Below are positions 1-7,032 of a stretch of DNA of 40,587 nucleotides, one piece after another. The DNA comes from Bacteroidaceae bacterium (lineage in GTDB: Bacteria > Bacteroidota > Bacteroidia > Bacteroidales > Barnesiellaceae_A). The stretch's first letter is position 1. Every line of letters begins with the position of its first letter. The position numbers were made by a program, and so were the translations under genes. The stretch spans positions 1-40,587 of the forward strand of contig JAGBHF010000020.1 of the NCBI GenBank assembly GCA_017935645.1, written 5' to 3'. The notes under the pieces are model-generated. The model worked only from the letters and a program-made list of their open reading frames with translations. It was not told where the DNA came from and ran no database searches.

Positions 1-244
1 CTATTAATTTTTGAGAGTATTGTATTTGTATCTGTATTTGCCATCTTTGTGATAGGCTTTTTTTGTTTGTATGTATTATATTTATGCCGTTATTTTGAAC
101 TTTTGCCATTATCTAAAATGATAAAAAATATAAAAAGGAGTTGTATTTGTGAAAAATTATTTCTATATTAGCAACCGAAAGTTTGCGATTGTTATTAAAG
201 AAGTCGCTTTTGATTCTTTGTTAATACCATGTATAATGACTGTT
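1..244. other. AT-rich upstream region, no clear gene
   Basis: No coding sequence is supported here. The region is very AT-rich. A near-consensus promoter may lie at 20-49: TTG at 20-22, a 19-base spacer, then CATCTTTG, which has one mismatch to TAnnTTTG. A purine-rich AAGGAG at 135-140 sits 8 bases before a GTG at 149 that is in frame with the START-like gene. That longer start is not preferred, because the added 32 residues do not look like part of the domain. Confidence 0.3.
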
Positions 245-631
245 ATGAGTAAAGAAAAGTTTGTGTTAGAATACGATTTCAAAAAAATATCTCCGACTAT
301 TTTGTGGGAATTCTTGAACACGCCGCAAGGTCTCGAAGAGTGGTTTGCCGATAAAGTAGAGTGCAATGAAAAAGAATTCACTTTCTACTGGAATAAAACT
401 CCCCAAATGGCTCAAATGGTAAACTCTCGCATAGGCGTTTTTGTACGTTTCCATTGGACCGATGAGGGTAACGACCGTACATTCTTCGAGATGCGTATTA
501 CAACCTCGGAGCTTACAGGTGCTACAATGTTGTCTGTTACCGACTTTGCCTCGTCCGACGAAAAAGAAGAGCTGCAAGAGTTGTGGGATAACGAGATTGA
601 ACGTTTACAACGTCGACTGGGTGTCCTCTAA
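245..631 (+). CDS. START-like domain (SRPBCC fold) protein
   Basis: This is a 128-residue protein of the START-like family found across Bacteroidetes. These are small single-domain cytoplasmic proteins of the SRPBCC/AHSA1 helix-grip fold, of unknown ligand. Visible hallmarks are an N-terminal strand (KFVLEYDF), the segment TPQGLEEWFADKV typical of AHSA1-like proteins, a central FTFYWNK strand, a FFEMRITTSEL strand, TDFA, and a long amphipathic C-terminal helix ending RLQRRLGVL. The ATG at 245 is chosen because it places the conserved strand near the N-terminus, as in the family. An in-frame GTG at 149 would add 32 unrelated residues. A hairpin follows the stop codon. The family call is fairly secure; the biochemical role is not known. 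Confidence 0.8.
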   Translation: MSKEKFVLEYDFKKISPTILWEFLNTPQGLEEWFADKVECNEKEFTFYWNKTPQMAQMVNSRIGVFVRFHWTDEGNDRTFFEMRITTSELTGATMLSVTDFASSDEKEELQELWDNEIERLQRRLGVL

Positions 632-654
632 AACTCGCTGACCGGTGAAGTGAG

Positions 655-690
655 GCAAAGTATATCTATACTTTGTGCTATTTTTACTAC
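655..690 (+). terminator. Probable terminator after the START-like gene
   Basis: CAAAGTATA at 656-664 and TATACTTTG at 667-675 are perfect reverse complements. The hairpin has at least 7 bp once a realistic loop is allowed. A T-rich run (CTATTTTTA) follows. It lies 24 bases past the stop codon and before the lptF promoter. Confidence 0.6.
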
Positions 691-748
691 ATTATATTCC
701 ATTTTTCAGTTTTATTCACAACTTGTAGCCTATTTGTTGAGCAGAGGG

Positions 749-780
749 TTGGGTTATCTCGATTTTTTGCGCTATTTTTG
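749..780 (+). promoter_or_regulatory. Promoter for lptF/G-ribBA
   Basis: TTG at 749-751, a 21-base spacer and TATTTTTG at 773-780 match the Bacteroidetes primary promoter (TTG / TAnnTTTG). The predicted transcript start is about 20 bases before the ATG at 807. A 7-bp inverted repeat (TGCGCTA 768-774, TAGCGCA 794-800) brackets the start site. Confidence 0.6.
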
Positions 781-806
781 CAATTCAATTTAGTAGCGCA
801 ATTTAT

Positions 807-2726
807 ATGTTTCGTCCCAAGCGACTATATACTTTCATGGTACAGAGCTTCTTGCCTGTATTCTTTATGACGTTCTTCATCTGCCTATTTATTGTGCTGA
901 TGCAGTTCTTGTGGAAGTATGTCGATGAAATGGTGGGCAAGGGACTTGAAATGTCGGTGCTTCTCGAATTATTTCTATATGCTGCATTAACGATGGTTCC
1001 GTTGTCATTGCCACTCTCTATCCTGCTGGCATCATTGATGACGTTTGGTAACTTGGGCGAGAAGCTCGAGCTGTTGGCTATAAAGGCGGCCGGAGTGTCG
1101 TTGTTGCGTGTCATGCGACCGCTTATATTGTTGGTTGCCGTTATTTCGGTATTGGCTTTCTTTTTCCAGAATAACGTTTTGCCACAAGCTCAGGTCAAGA
1201 TGTGGACCTTGTTATACTCCATGCGTCAGAAGTCGCCCGAGCTGGATATCCCTGAGAGCGTGTTTTACGACCAAATCAATGGTTACAACCTTTATGTGGG
1301 TAATAAGGGACATCAAGACGGATTGCTTAAGGAGATGATGATATACGACATGTCAAGCGGGTTTGACAATGCCATGATTGTAATGGCTGACTCGGGTCGC
1401 TTGAAAACCACTGCCGATAAAAAGCATGTTATCCTGACACTCTATAGTGGCGAGTCTTTTGAAAACCTTAAATCGGATAGAACAAATTCCTATACCAATA
1501 TCCCTTACCGTCGAGAGACTTTTTCGAAGAAAGAGTTGCTCATACCCTTTGATGGTAATTTCAACCGTCTTGATGATGACTTGATGGCCAGTCAGTACGT
1601 CGGAAAGAACTATACCGAGCTACGCACATCTATTGACTCGCTCAATGTTATAGTCGATAGCTTGGGTAGTGAGTATGCCGGTCGATTGATGAGCACTCCT
1701 TATTTTTCTATCAGCAATAACAACCTGCCGGTCGATTCGACCTTGCGTGCCAATCGTCTTAAGCGAGAGCACGATTTAGCACTCTCTACCGACCTCGATT
1801 CGCTATGGCGTGGCAGTAATAATCAACGTCGTCAGTTGTATGTATCGCGGGCCATAGAGCGTGCCACTACTATTAAGAACAACTATGAGTTCAGTTCTCT
1901 TACGCTCAGTGATAAGCATCTGGTGATACGCCGTCACGAAATAGAGTTGATGAAGAAGTTTACTCTTTCGTTGGCTTGTATCATATTCTTCTTTATCGGA
2001 GCACCGCTTGGCGCTATTATTCGCAAAGGTGGTTTGGGTGTTCCCATTGTAGTCTCTGTGATACTCTTTATCATATATTATATTATCGACAACACGGGTT
2101 ATAAGTTGGCACGCGACGGCGTGTGGCCTGTGTGGCAGGGTATATGGCTCAGCTCGGCTGTGTTGTTGCCATTAGGCGTTTTTCTTACATCGCGGGCTAC
2201 AAAAGATTCTGCCGTGCTCAACTTGGATCTTTATGCCGACTTCTTCCGCCATATCTTTGGTCGCGACAAAGTACGTCGTGTGGAACACAAGGAGATTGTG
2301 ATGTCGGAGATGGACTTTTTGCTTGCCGAGCAAAAGACTCAAACTCTTACTACGCAATGTAGAACCTATTTGTCGGCCGAGCCTCCATTGAATTATATAT
2401 CGTATTGGATGCGTGGATATAACCTGCAATCCTTGCGTGACTTGGCTACATCGGTCGAGTCGTTGGTTGCATATACCGCCGAGACAACCAATAACCTTAT
2501 AACCACAAAGTTGATGGATTACCCAATACTCATACCCGAACGCATATTAGCCCCTACAGGCATCAAGCCTATCGATATTGTATTGATGGTTTTTGTTCCG
2601 GTGGGGTTGCCTATATACTTGATAGCTAAGAAAAAATATAATAACCTTAAACATAATATTGAGGCTGTGTGCAATGCCAACGATGAGTTGATTGTGCTAT
2701 TGCAACGTGCCCAGAAGAGAGAATAA
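807..2726 (+). CDS. LptF/LptG family permease (LPS export), extended form
   Basis: This is an inner-membrane permease of the YjgP/YjgQ family. In LptB2FG such proteins extract lipopolysaccharide from the inner membrane and pass it to the periplasmic Lpt bridge. The 639 residues show the family layout: an N-terminal [18 protein letters not shown] segment and helix, two more helices before about residue 120, a periplasmic beta-rich domain at about 125-385, then a helix block ([63 protein letters not shown]). Residues from about 480 form an extra cytoplasmic region plus one more hydrophobic segment near 593-611. Proteobacterial LptF/G are about 360 residues, so this is the long Bacteroidetes type. 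It is only 17 bases from ribBA and probably cotranscribed with it. LptF cannot be told from LptG here. Confidence 0.88.
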   Translation: MFRPKRLYTFMVQSFLPVFFMTFFICLFIVLMQFLWKYVDEMVGKGLEMSVLLELFLYAALTMVPLSLPLSILLASLMTFGNLGEKLELLAIKAAGVSLLRVMRPLILLVAVISVLAFFFQNNVLPQAQVKMWTLLYSMRQKSPELDIPESVFYDQINGYNLYVGNKGHQDGLLKEMMIYDMSSGFDNAMIVMADSGRLKTTADKKHVILTLYSGESFENLKSDRTNSYTNIPYRRETFSKKELLIPFDGNFNRLDDDLMASQYVGKNYTELRTSIDSLNVIVDSLGSEYAGRLMSTPYFSISNNNLPVDSTLRANRLKREHDLALSTDLDSLWRGSNNQRRQLYVSRAIERATTIKNNYEFSSLTLSDKHLVIRRHEIELMKKFTLSLACIIFFFIGAPLGAIIRKGGLGVPIVVSVILFIIYYIIDNTGYKLARDGVWPVWQGIWLSSAVLLPLGVFLTSRATKDSAVLNLDLYADFFRHIFGRDKVRRVEHKEIVMSEMDFLLAEQKTQTLTTQCRTYLSAEPPLNYISYWMRGYNLQSLRDLATSVESLVAYTAETTNNLITTKLMDYPILIPERILAPTGIKPIDIVLMVFVPVGLPIYLIAKKKYNNLKHNIEAVCNANDELIVLLQRAQKRE

Positions 2727-2743
2727 ATAAAAATACTATAACT

Positions 2744-3967
2744 ATGGACAACCAAAAAATTGTACTCAACACCATTGAAGAGGCTCTTGAGGATTTCCGT
2801 CAAGGCAAGTTTGTAATTGTGGTAGATGATGAAGACCGCGAAAACGAAGGTGATTTTATCATTGCCGCCGAGAAGATTACTCCCGAAAAGGTAAACTTCA
2901 TGCTTACCGTTGGTCGTGGAGTATTGTGTACTCCTATTACCGAGGATCGTTGCCGTGAGTTGGAGTTGGATATGCAAGTATCGGACAATACATCATTGTT
3001 GGGTACTCCCTTTACCGTCACAGTCGACCGCATAGGAGCAGGCTGTACTACCGGCGTGTCAATGAGCGACCGCGCTATTACCATTCGTTCTTTAGCCGAT
3101 CCTACCATGAAACCCACCGACTTCGGTCGTCCCGGTCACGTCAATCCATTGCGTGCCCGCTCTAAGGGTGTATTGGCCCGAGCCGGACACACTGAGGCTG
3201 CTGTCGACCTTGCACGCCTTTCGGGTTTGTATCCTGCGGCCGCTCTTATTGAGATTATCAATGAGGATGGCACAATGGCTCGCTTGCCCCAACTCTATGA
3301 GATGGCCAAGAAATATGATATGAAGCTCATTGCCATTGCCGACCTTATCAAGTATCGTTTGCAACGCGAAACAGTAGTAGAGCGTGGCGATGAAGTGGCA
3401 ATGCCTACCGAGTTTGGCGAATTCCGTCTTATACCCTTCCGTCAAGTGAGCAACGGTGTTGAACACGTAGCTCTTGTTAAGGGCGAGTGGCAGCCCGATG
3501 AACCTGTACTTGTGCGCATGCATTCATCTTGCATGACAGGCGACATCTTTGGCTCGAAACGTTGCGACTGTGGTGAACAGTTGCACGAAGCTATGCGCAA
3601 AATTTCGGACGAAGGTAAGGGTGTGCTTGTATACATGAGCCAAGAGGGTCGTGGTATAGGCTTGATGAATAAAATACGTGCCTACAAGTTGCAAGAGCAA
3701 GGTATGGACACAGTTGAAGCTAACCTTCACCTCGGATTTAAGGCCGATGAGCGCGACTATGGCTCAGGTGCTTCTATCTTGCGCGAATTGGGAGTACGCA
3801 ATATCCGTCTTATGACCAATAACCCCACCAAACGCATTGGTCTCGAAGGTTATGGCTTGACTATTGTCGAGAATGTACCTATTGAGGTAAAACCCAATCC
3901 TCACAACGCACACTACTTGCACACCAAGAAGGAACGCATGGGTCACGACCTTCATCAAGTTGATTGA
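2744..3967 (+). CDS. ribBA: Bifunctional RibBA (DHBP synthase / GTP cyclohydrolase II)
   Basis: This is a fused riboflavin biosynthesis enzyme of 407 residues. The N-terminal half (about 1-205) is 3,4-dihydroxy-2-butanone-4-phosphate synthase: it has the [12 protein letters not shown] acidic loop, the [11 protein letters not shown] motif, and [12 protein letters not shown]. The C-terminal half (about 210-405) is GTP cyclohydrolase II: it has [20 protein letters not shown] with the three zinc cysteines, [15 protein letters not shown], and LMTNNP. Both active sites look complete, so both reactions (ribulose-5-phosphate to DHBP, GTP to the pyrimidine precursor) should occur. It follows lptF/G by 17 bases. 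No FMN riboswitch precedes it. A strong hairpin begins 8 bases after its stop. Confidence 0.96.
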   Translation: MDNQKIVLNTIEEALEDFRQGKFVIVVDDEDRENEGDFIIAAEKITPEKVNFMLTVGRGVLCTPITEDRCRELELDMQVSDNTSLLGTPFTVTVDRIGAGCTTGVSMSDRAITIRSLADPTMKPTDFGRPGHVNPLRARSKGVLARAGHTEAAVDLARLSGLYPAAALIEIINEDGTMARLPQLYEMAKKYDMKLIAIADLIKYRLQRETVVERGDEVAMPTEFGEFRLIPFRQVSNGVEHVALVKGEWQPDEPVLVRMHSSCMTGDIFGSKRCDCGEQLHEAMRKISDEGKGVLVYMSQEGRGIGLMNKIRAYKLQEQGMDTVEANLHLGFKADERDYGSGASILRELGVRNIRLMTNNPTKRIGLEGYGLTIVENVPIEVKPNPHNAHYLHTKKERMGHDLHQVD

Positions 3968-3974
3968 TAAATAA

Positions 3975-4006
3975 TATAAGCTACCGACAAGTGTCGGTAG
4001 CTTATA
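3975..4006 (+). terminator. Perfect 14-bp hairpin between ribBA and yigZ
   Basis: Positions 3975-3988 pair with 3993-4006 around a four-base loop, AAGT. The stem contains ATAAGCTACCGAC. It starts 8 bases after the ribBA stop and ends 15 bases before the ATG of the next gene. There is no strong U run after it, so it could be a weak terminator, an RNA-stability element, or a structure affecting yigZ translation. Confidence 0.55.
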
Positions 4007-4020
4007 CCTATAATATCTAT

Positions 4021-4680
4021 ATGCAAGATACATATCTTACCATCGAGGCCTCGGGCGAAGCTGTTTTTAAAGAGAAGATGAGTCGTTTTCTCTCATTTGC
4101 CATACCCGTATCGACAGTGATCGAGGCTCGTGAGTACATCGAGATGTATCGCAAGGAGTACTACGATGCGCGTCATGTATGCTGGGCTTATATGATAGGT
4201 CATGAACGCACATGCTTTCGGGCAAACGACAATGGTGAGCCATCGGGTACTGCCGGTAAGCCTATTCTTGGACAGATTAACTCCAACAACCTCACCGATA
4301 TACTCATCATCGTTGTGCGATATTTCGGTGGTATTAAGTTGGGTACAGGTGGACTTATTGTAGCTTATAGACAAGCTGCAGCCGATGCCATAGCCCAATG
4401 TAATATTGTAGAACGATTGGTAGAAGATACGATAAACATTCGCTTCGAGTACCCCTTGATGAACGATGTGATGCGTATTGTAAAAGAGGAGCAACCTACG
4501 GTATTGTCGCAAACTTTCGAAATGGATTGCGAGATGTCGTTGCGCTTGCGTCGTTCGGGCATTCCTCGGCTTTGTGCCCGACTTGAAAAAGTTCAAGGGC
4601 TAACATTCTTCGAGCCCGAAGAAACCGCCGAAGAGGACGAAACCTTTGAAGATGGTGATGTGATTGTTGAGGAGGAATAG
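4021..4680 (+). CDS. YigZ/IMPACT family protein
   Basis: This is a 219-residue member of the YigZ/IMPACT family (UPF0029 N-terminal domain plus a smaller C-terminal domain). Relatives bind nucleic acid or ribosomes in eukaryotes; the bacterial role is not settled. The signature is clear: a stretch near residue 45 (DARHVCWAYMIG), then NDNGEPSGTAGKPIL, and VRYFGGIKLGTGGLIVAYRQAA. The ATG at 4021 is used because an earlier in-frame start would run through the hairpin at 3975-4006. The last 24 residues are strongly acidic (many Glu/Asp, ending EEE), which is a tail beyond the conserved domains. A strong bidirectional terminator follows. Confidence 0.88.
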   Translation: MQDTYLTIEASGEAVFKEKMSRFLSFAIPVSTVIEAREYIEMYRKEYYDARHVCWAYMIGHERTCFRANDNGEPSGTAGKPILGQINSNNLTDILIIVVRYFGGIKLGTGGLIVAYRQAAADAIAQCNIVERLVEDTINIRFEYPLMNDVMRIVKEEQPTVLSQTFEMDCEMSLRLRRSGIPRLCARLEKVQGLTFFEPEETAEEDETFEDGDVIVEEE

Positions 4681-4719
4681 TCATAATTTATTAATAATCA
4701 GGTAAGAATAAAATAATTT

Positions 4720-4760
4720 AAAAAATATCACACAAAATTAAGATTGTGTGATATTTTTTT
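4720..4760. terminator. Strong bidirectional terminator after yigZ
   Basis: Positions 4720-4735 (AAAAAATATCACACAA) pair perfectly with 4744-4759 over 16 bp, with an 8-base loop. The arm on each strand ends in a run of T, as in a factor-independent terminator usable in both directions. The TTG of the next promoter (4744-4746) lies in the 3' arm. Confidence 0.8.
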
Positions 4761-4771
4761 GTCTATATTTG
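4744..4771 (+). promoter_or_regulatory. Promoter of the B12 uptake operon
   Basis: TTG at 4744-4746, a 17-base spacer and TATATTTG at 4764-4771 fit the Bacteroidetes promoter pattern. The expected start, about 7 bases after the box, falls at the first base pairs of the riboswitch helix P1 (4776). This independent agreement supports both calls. The upstream element overlaps the terminator of the preceding gene. Confidence 0.65.
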
Positions 4772-4775
4772 CAAT

Positions 4776-4958
4776 CGCATAGGAGCCTCAATCGAAAACC
4801 TTCGTTAGGGGTTAAAAGGGAATCCGGTGTAAATCCGGAACAATACCTGTTGCTGTAAGTCCTATTCCATTAGGAATGAAAGTCTGTTGAATTCTTTGCC
4901 ACTGGGTAACTCCGGGAAGGCTCAACAGACGGGATAAGTCAGAAGACCTACCTGTGCG
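4776..4958 (+). promoter_or_regulatory. Cobalamin (B12) riboswitch aptamer
   Basis: The conserved core is plain: AGGGAATCCGGTG at 4817-4829 followed by AAATCCGGAAC, GCTGTAAG, then GCCACTG at 4898-4904, and the B12 box AAGTCAGAAGACCTACCTGT ending at 4955. The closing helix P1 is formed by CGCATAGG (4776-4783) and CCTGTGCG (4951-4958): 8 bp with one G-U pair. It binds a cobalamin and should repress the operon when the vitamin is plentiful. The genes after it are outer-membrane B12 uptake genes, as expected. How it acts (transcription or translation) is not given by the aptamer; see the leader entry. Confidence 0.95.
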
Positions 4959-5181
4959 TTTAGGGATTTAAACCTGCAGGATACGGGTCAAATCAAAACT
5001 TATTTAATTGCTGTATATATAATTGCTTGGTAGCATGATGTGTATAGAAGATACATGGCTGTATCTGTATACTCTCTGCACATATATACTATTGATAAAG
5101 TTTTGAACCATAATAGGTGTATCGTATTCTGCCGTAAAGCTGATTGCGATATTTTTTTTAATTTTTAATAAACAACCTATT
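4959..5181 (+). promoter_or_regulatory. Long leader with candidate expression platform
   Basis: This is 223 nt of untranslated RNA between the aptamer and the first gene. A hairpin spans 5042-5072: GTATA/TATAC and AGATAC/GTATCT stems with a small internal loop and a 6-nt loop. CATAATAGGT (5109-5118) is a perfect reverse complement of ACCTATTATG (5175-5184), which contains the ATG of the first gene. GTATCG (5119-5124) can stack with CGATAT (5147-5152) inside it. Pairing would hide the start codon. No classic terminator with a U run is seen before the gene, which favours control of translation; this is inference. Confidence 0.45.
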
Positions 5182-6900
5182 ATGAAAAAATTTTTATTAT
5201 TAAGTGTAGCACTGCTTGGCTTGTCATTTGCCAGCTGTGAGTATGATGACACCGACCTATGGGGTGCTGTCGAAGACGTTACTGAACGTGTAACTGTACT
5301 GGAAAATGCAGTAAAAAATGCCAACAAGAACATCGATGCATTACAAGCATTGATAACAGCTCTACAAAATCAAGTATCAGTAGTGTCTGTTACACAAACT
5401 GCCGATGGATATGTTATCCAATTCTCTGATGGCACAACTGCTACTATTACCAATGGTGTGAATGCCAATGCTCCTATCGTATCGGTTAAGCAAGATACTG
5501 ATGGTAATTATTATTGGACTATTGATGGCGAGTGGCTTTTGGTCGACGGCGAGAGAGTGCGTGCCAATGGTAAGGACGGACAAGATGGTGAAAATGGCCA
5601 AGATGGTATAAATGGTGAAAATGGTAAAGACGGTCAAGATGCAGTTGCTCCACAAGTACGCATCAATCCTACGACTAAAGAGTGGGAAATATCGATTGAT
5701 GGTGGTGTGACATGGGAGTCGACCGGTGTCATCGCTCAAGGTCGTGACGGATATGATGGCACTAATGGCGATGCATATTTTAGAAGTGTCGATACCTCAA
5801 ATGCCGATTATGTCATATTCGTACTCTATGACGGAACCGAAATCATTGTACCTCGCTATGACTCTTCTGCTCCCTCTTTTGTAGTTGAAGGTATTGAAGA
5901 ATTGAACCTCTTTGAGCATGGACAAACTATCAGCTACCTTGTTACAGCGACTAATGTTGCCGACTACTCAATTTCAAAACCCGAGGGTTGGCGTGTAAAT
6001 TATGAGAATGACTCGCTCTACATTACTGCACCCACTGCCGAACATACATGTGCCGAGCAAAATGGTGTTATTGCTATCAATCTTGTATCGGATAATAATA
6101 AGTGTGTTATTGTAAAGATAGCTGTAAAAATAAAAGAAGTTCAATTGCGTATTCTCACATTCGAAGATGCCGATGCTAAATTTACTCCTTATACGCTCGA
6201 TTATGCCAGTGTAACAATCAATAAATGGAGCGACTTGATCGATAGCCAACAATATAATGGTCCCTTGACATACGACTTTAGTGGTGGATTGTATACCTGG
6301 TATGACGAGAATAATACCGAGTTGACTCATAGTTTTGTAACACCTTATTGGGGTGGTGGCCATGCTATATCTAATTATGTGATAGCTGATTATCAAAATC
6401 TTCCCGAAGGTAATTATGGTTGGTATGAATTGCAATTTGCCAATCCGATAGGAGGCCATAACGGTTCATCTAACTTCTGTGTTCACAATGGATATGTCGA
6501 TGACTTTAACTCCTCATTGGGTTATGGCGCAAGTTGTCCCGCGATAGCTTTTGCCGATGGTGTAGCTCGTGTGGTTGATCACATGTATGTAACTAATATC
6601 AATTATGTTCTTAATTCGCTTACCTATGGTGATGGCTTCAATTCACCGGCTACTGAAACTACCTATGTAAAGGTTATGGCCTATGGATTTGATGCCGAGG
6701 ATAACAATACAGGTGTTGCAGAATTCTATCTGTGTAAAGATGGCAAGTGTATTACTACATGGGAAAAATTTGACCTTTCGTCGTTGGGTGCAGTGGTTCG
6801 CATCGAATTTAACTTAGGCGCAAGTGAAGACCAGAGTGGTAGCTATGGATTGAATTGTCCTGCCTACTTTGCATACGATGATGTCGCTGTAAGATTTTAA
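5182..6900 (+). CDS. Surface lipoprotein, DUF4988 + DUF4465, in the B12 operon
   Basis: This is a 572-residue lipoprotein. It has a signal peptide with a lipobox at Cys19 (FASC). Residues about 22-65 form a predicted coiled coil (heptads in VEDVTERVTVLENAVKNA). A DUF4988-like beta region follows (about 66-125). Eight Gly-X-Y triplets lie at residues 130-153, a short collagen-like stretch. A beta-rich middle domain is at about 230-320, and a DUF4465-like domain at about 323-572 (ILTFEDA start, TNINYVLNSLTYGDGF, WEKFDLSSLG, PAYFAYDDVAV end). It is the first gene after the riboswitch, so a role in capturing cobalamin or a cobalamin-protein complex at the cell surface is likely. It may correspond to the B12-binding BtuH class described in gut Bacteroidetes, but that assignment was not checked. 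Confidence 0.8.
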   Translation: MKKFLLLSVALLGLSFASCEYDDTDLWGAVEDVTERVTVLENAVKNANKNIDALQALITALQNQVSVVSVTQTADGYVIQFSDGTTATITNGVNANAPIVSVKQDTDGNYYWTIDGEWLLVDGERVRANGKDGQDGENGQDGINGENGKDGQDAVAPQVRINPTTKEWEISIDGGVTWESTGVIAQGRDGYDGTNGDAYFRSVDTSNADYVIFVLYDGTEIIVPRYDSSAPSFVVEGIEELNLFEHGQTISYLVTATNVADYSISKPEGWRVNYENDSLYITAPTAEHTCAEQNGVIAINLVSDNNKCVIVKIAVKIKEVQLRILTFEDADAKFTPYTLDYASVTINKWSDLIDSQQYNGPLTYDFSGGLYTWYDENNTELTHSFVTPYWGGGHAISNYVIADYQNLPEGNYGWYELQFANPIGGHNGSSNFCVHNGYVDDFNSSLGYGASCPAIAFADGVARVVDHMYVTNINYVLNSLTYGDGFNSPATETTYVKVMAYGFDAEDNNTGVAEFYLCKDGKCITTWEKFDLSSLGAVVRIEFNLGASEDQSGSYGLNCPAYFAYDDVAVRF

Positions 6901-6947
6901 AAATGAACCAATAGATTAAGTGTATAAAATTTGCTTTGAGTATTAGA

Positions 6948-6990
6948 GGTTGTACCGGCGTGAGATATGTCGGTACAACCATTCCCTTTT
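6948..6990 (+). terminator. Hairpin with U-rich tail inside the B12 operon
   Basis: GGTTGTACCG at 6948-6957 pairs with CGGTACAACC at 6971-6980. The loop can extend the stem by four pairs, two of them G-U. It is followed by ATTCCCTTTT. It lies 47 bases after the first structural gene and 53 bases before the next start, so it looks like a partial terminator or a 3'-end stabiliser setting relative expression. Confidence 0.55.
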
Positions 6991-7032
6991 AAGTACAACC
7001 CAATAACTTCAAACAACTACATCGTAATCATT

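Noticed and set aside
149..244. GTG at 149 with a good AAGGAG as start of the START-like gene
   Set aside because: The extra 32 residues match no part of the domain. Bacteroidetes rarely depend on such sites, and the ATG at 245 gives the usual family N-terminus.
6967..7032. ATG at 6967 as start of the PKD lipoprotein
   Set aside because: It lies inside the hairpin before the gene and would place 22 residues before a normal lipoprotein signal.
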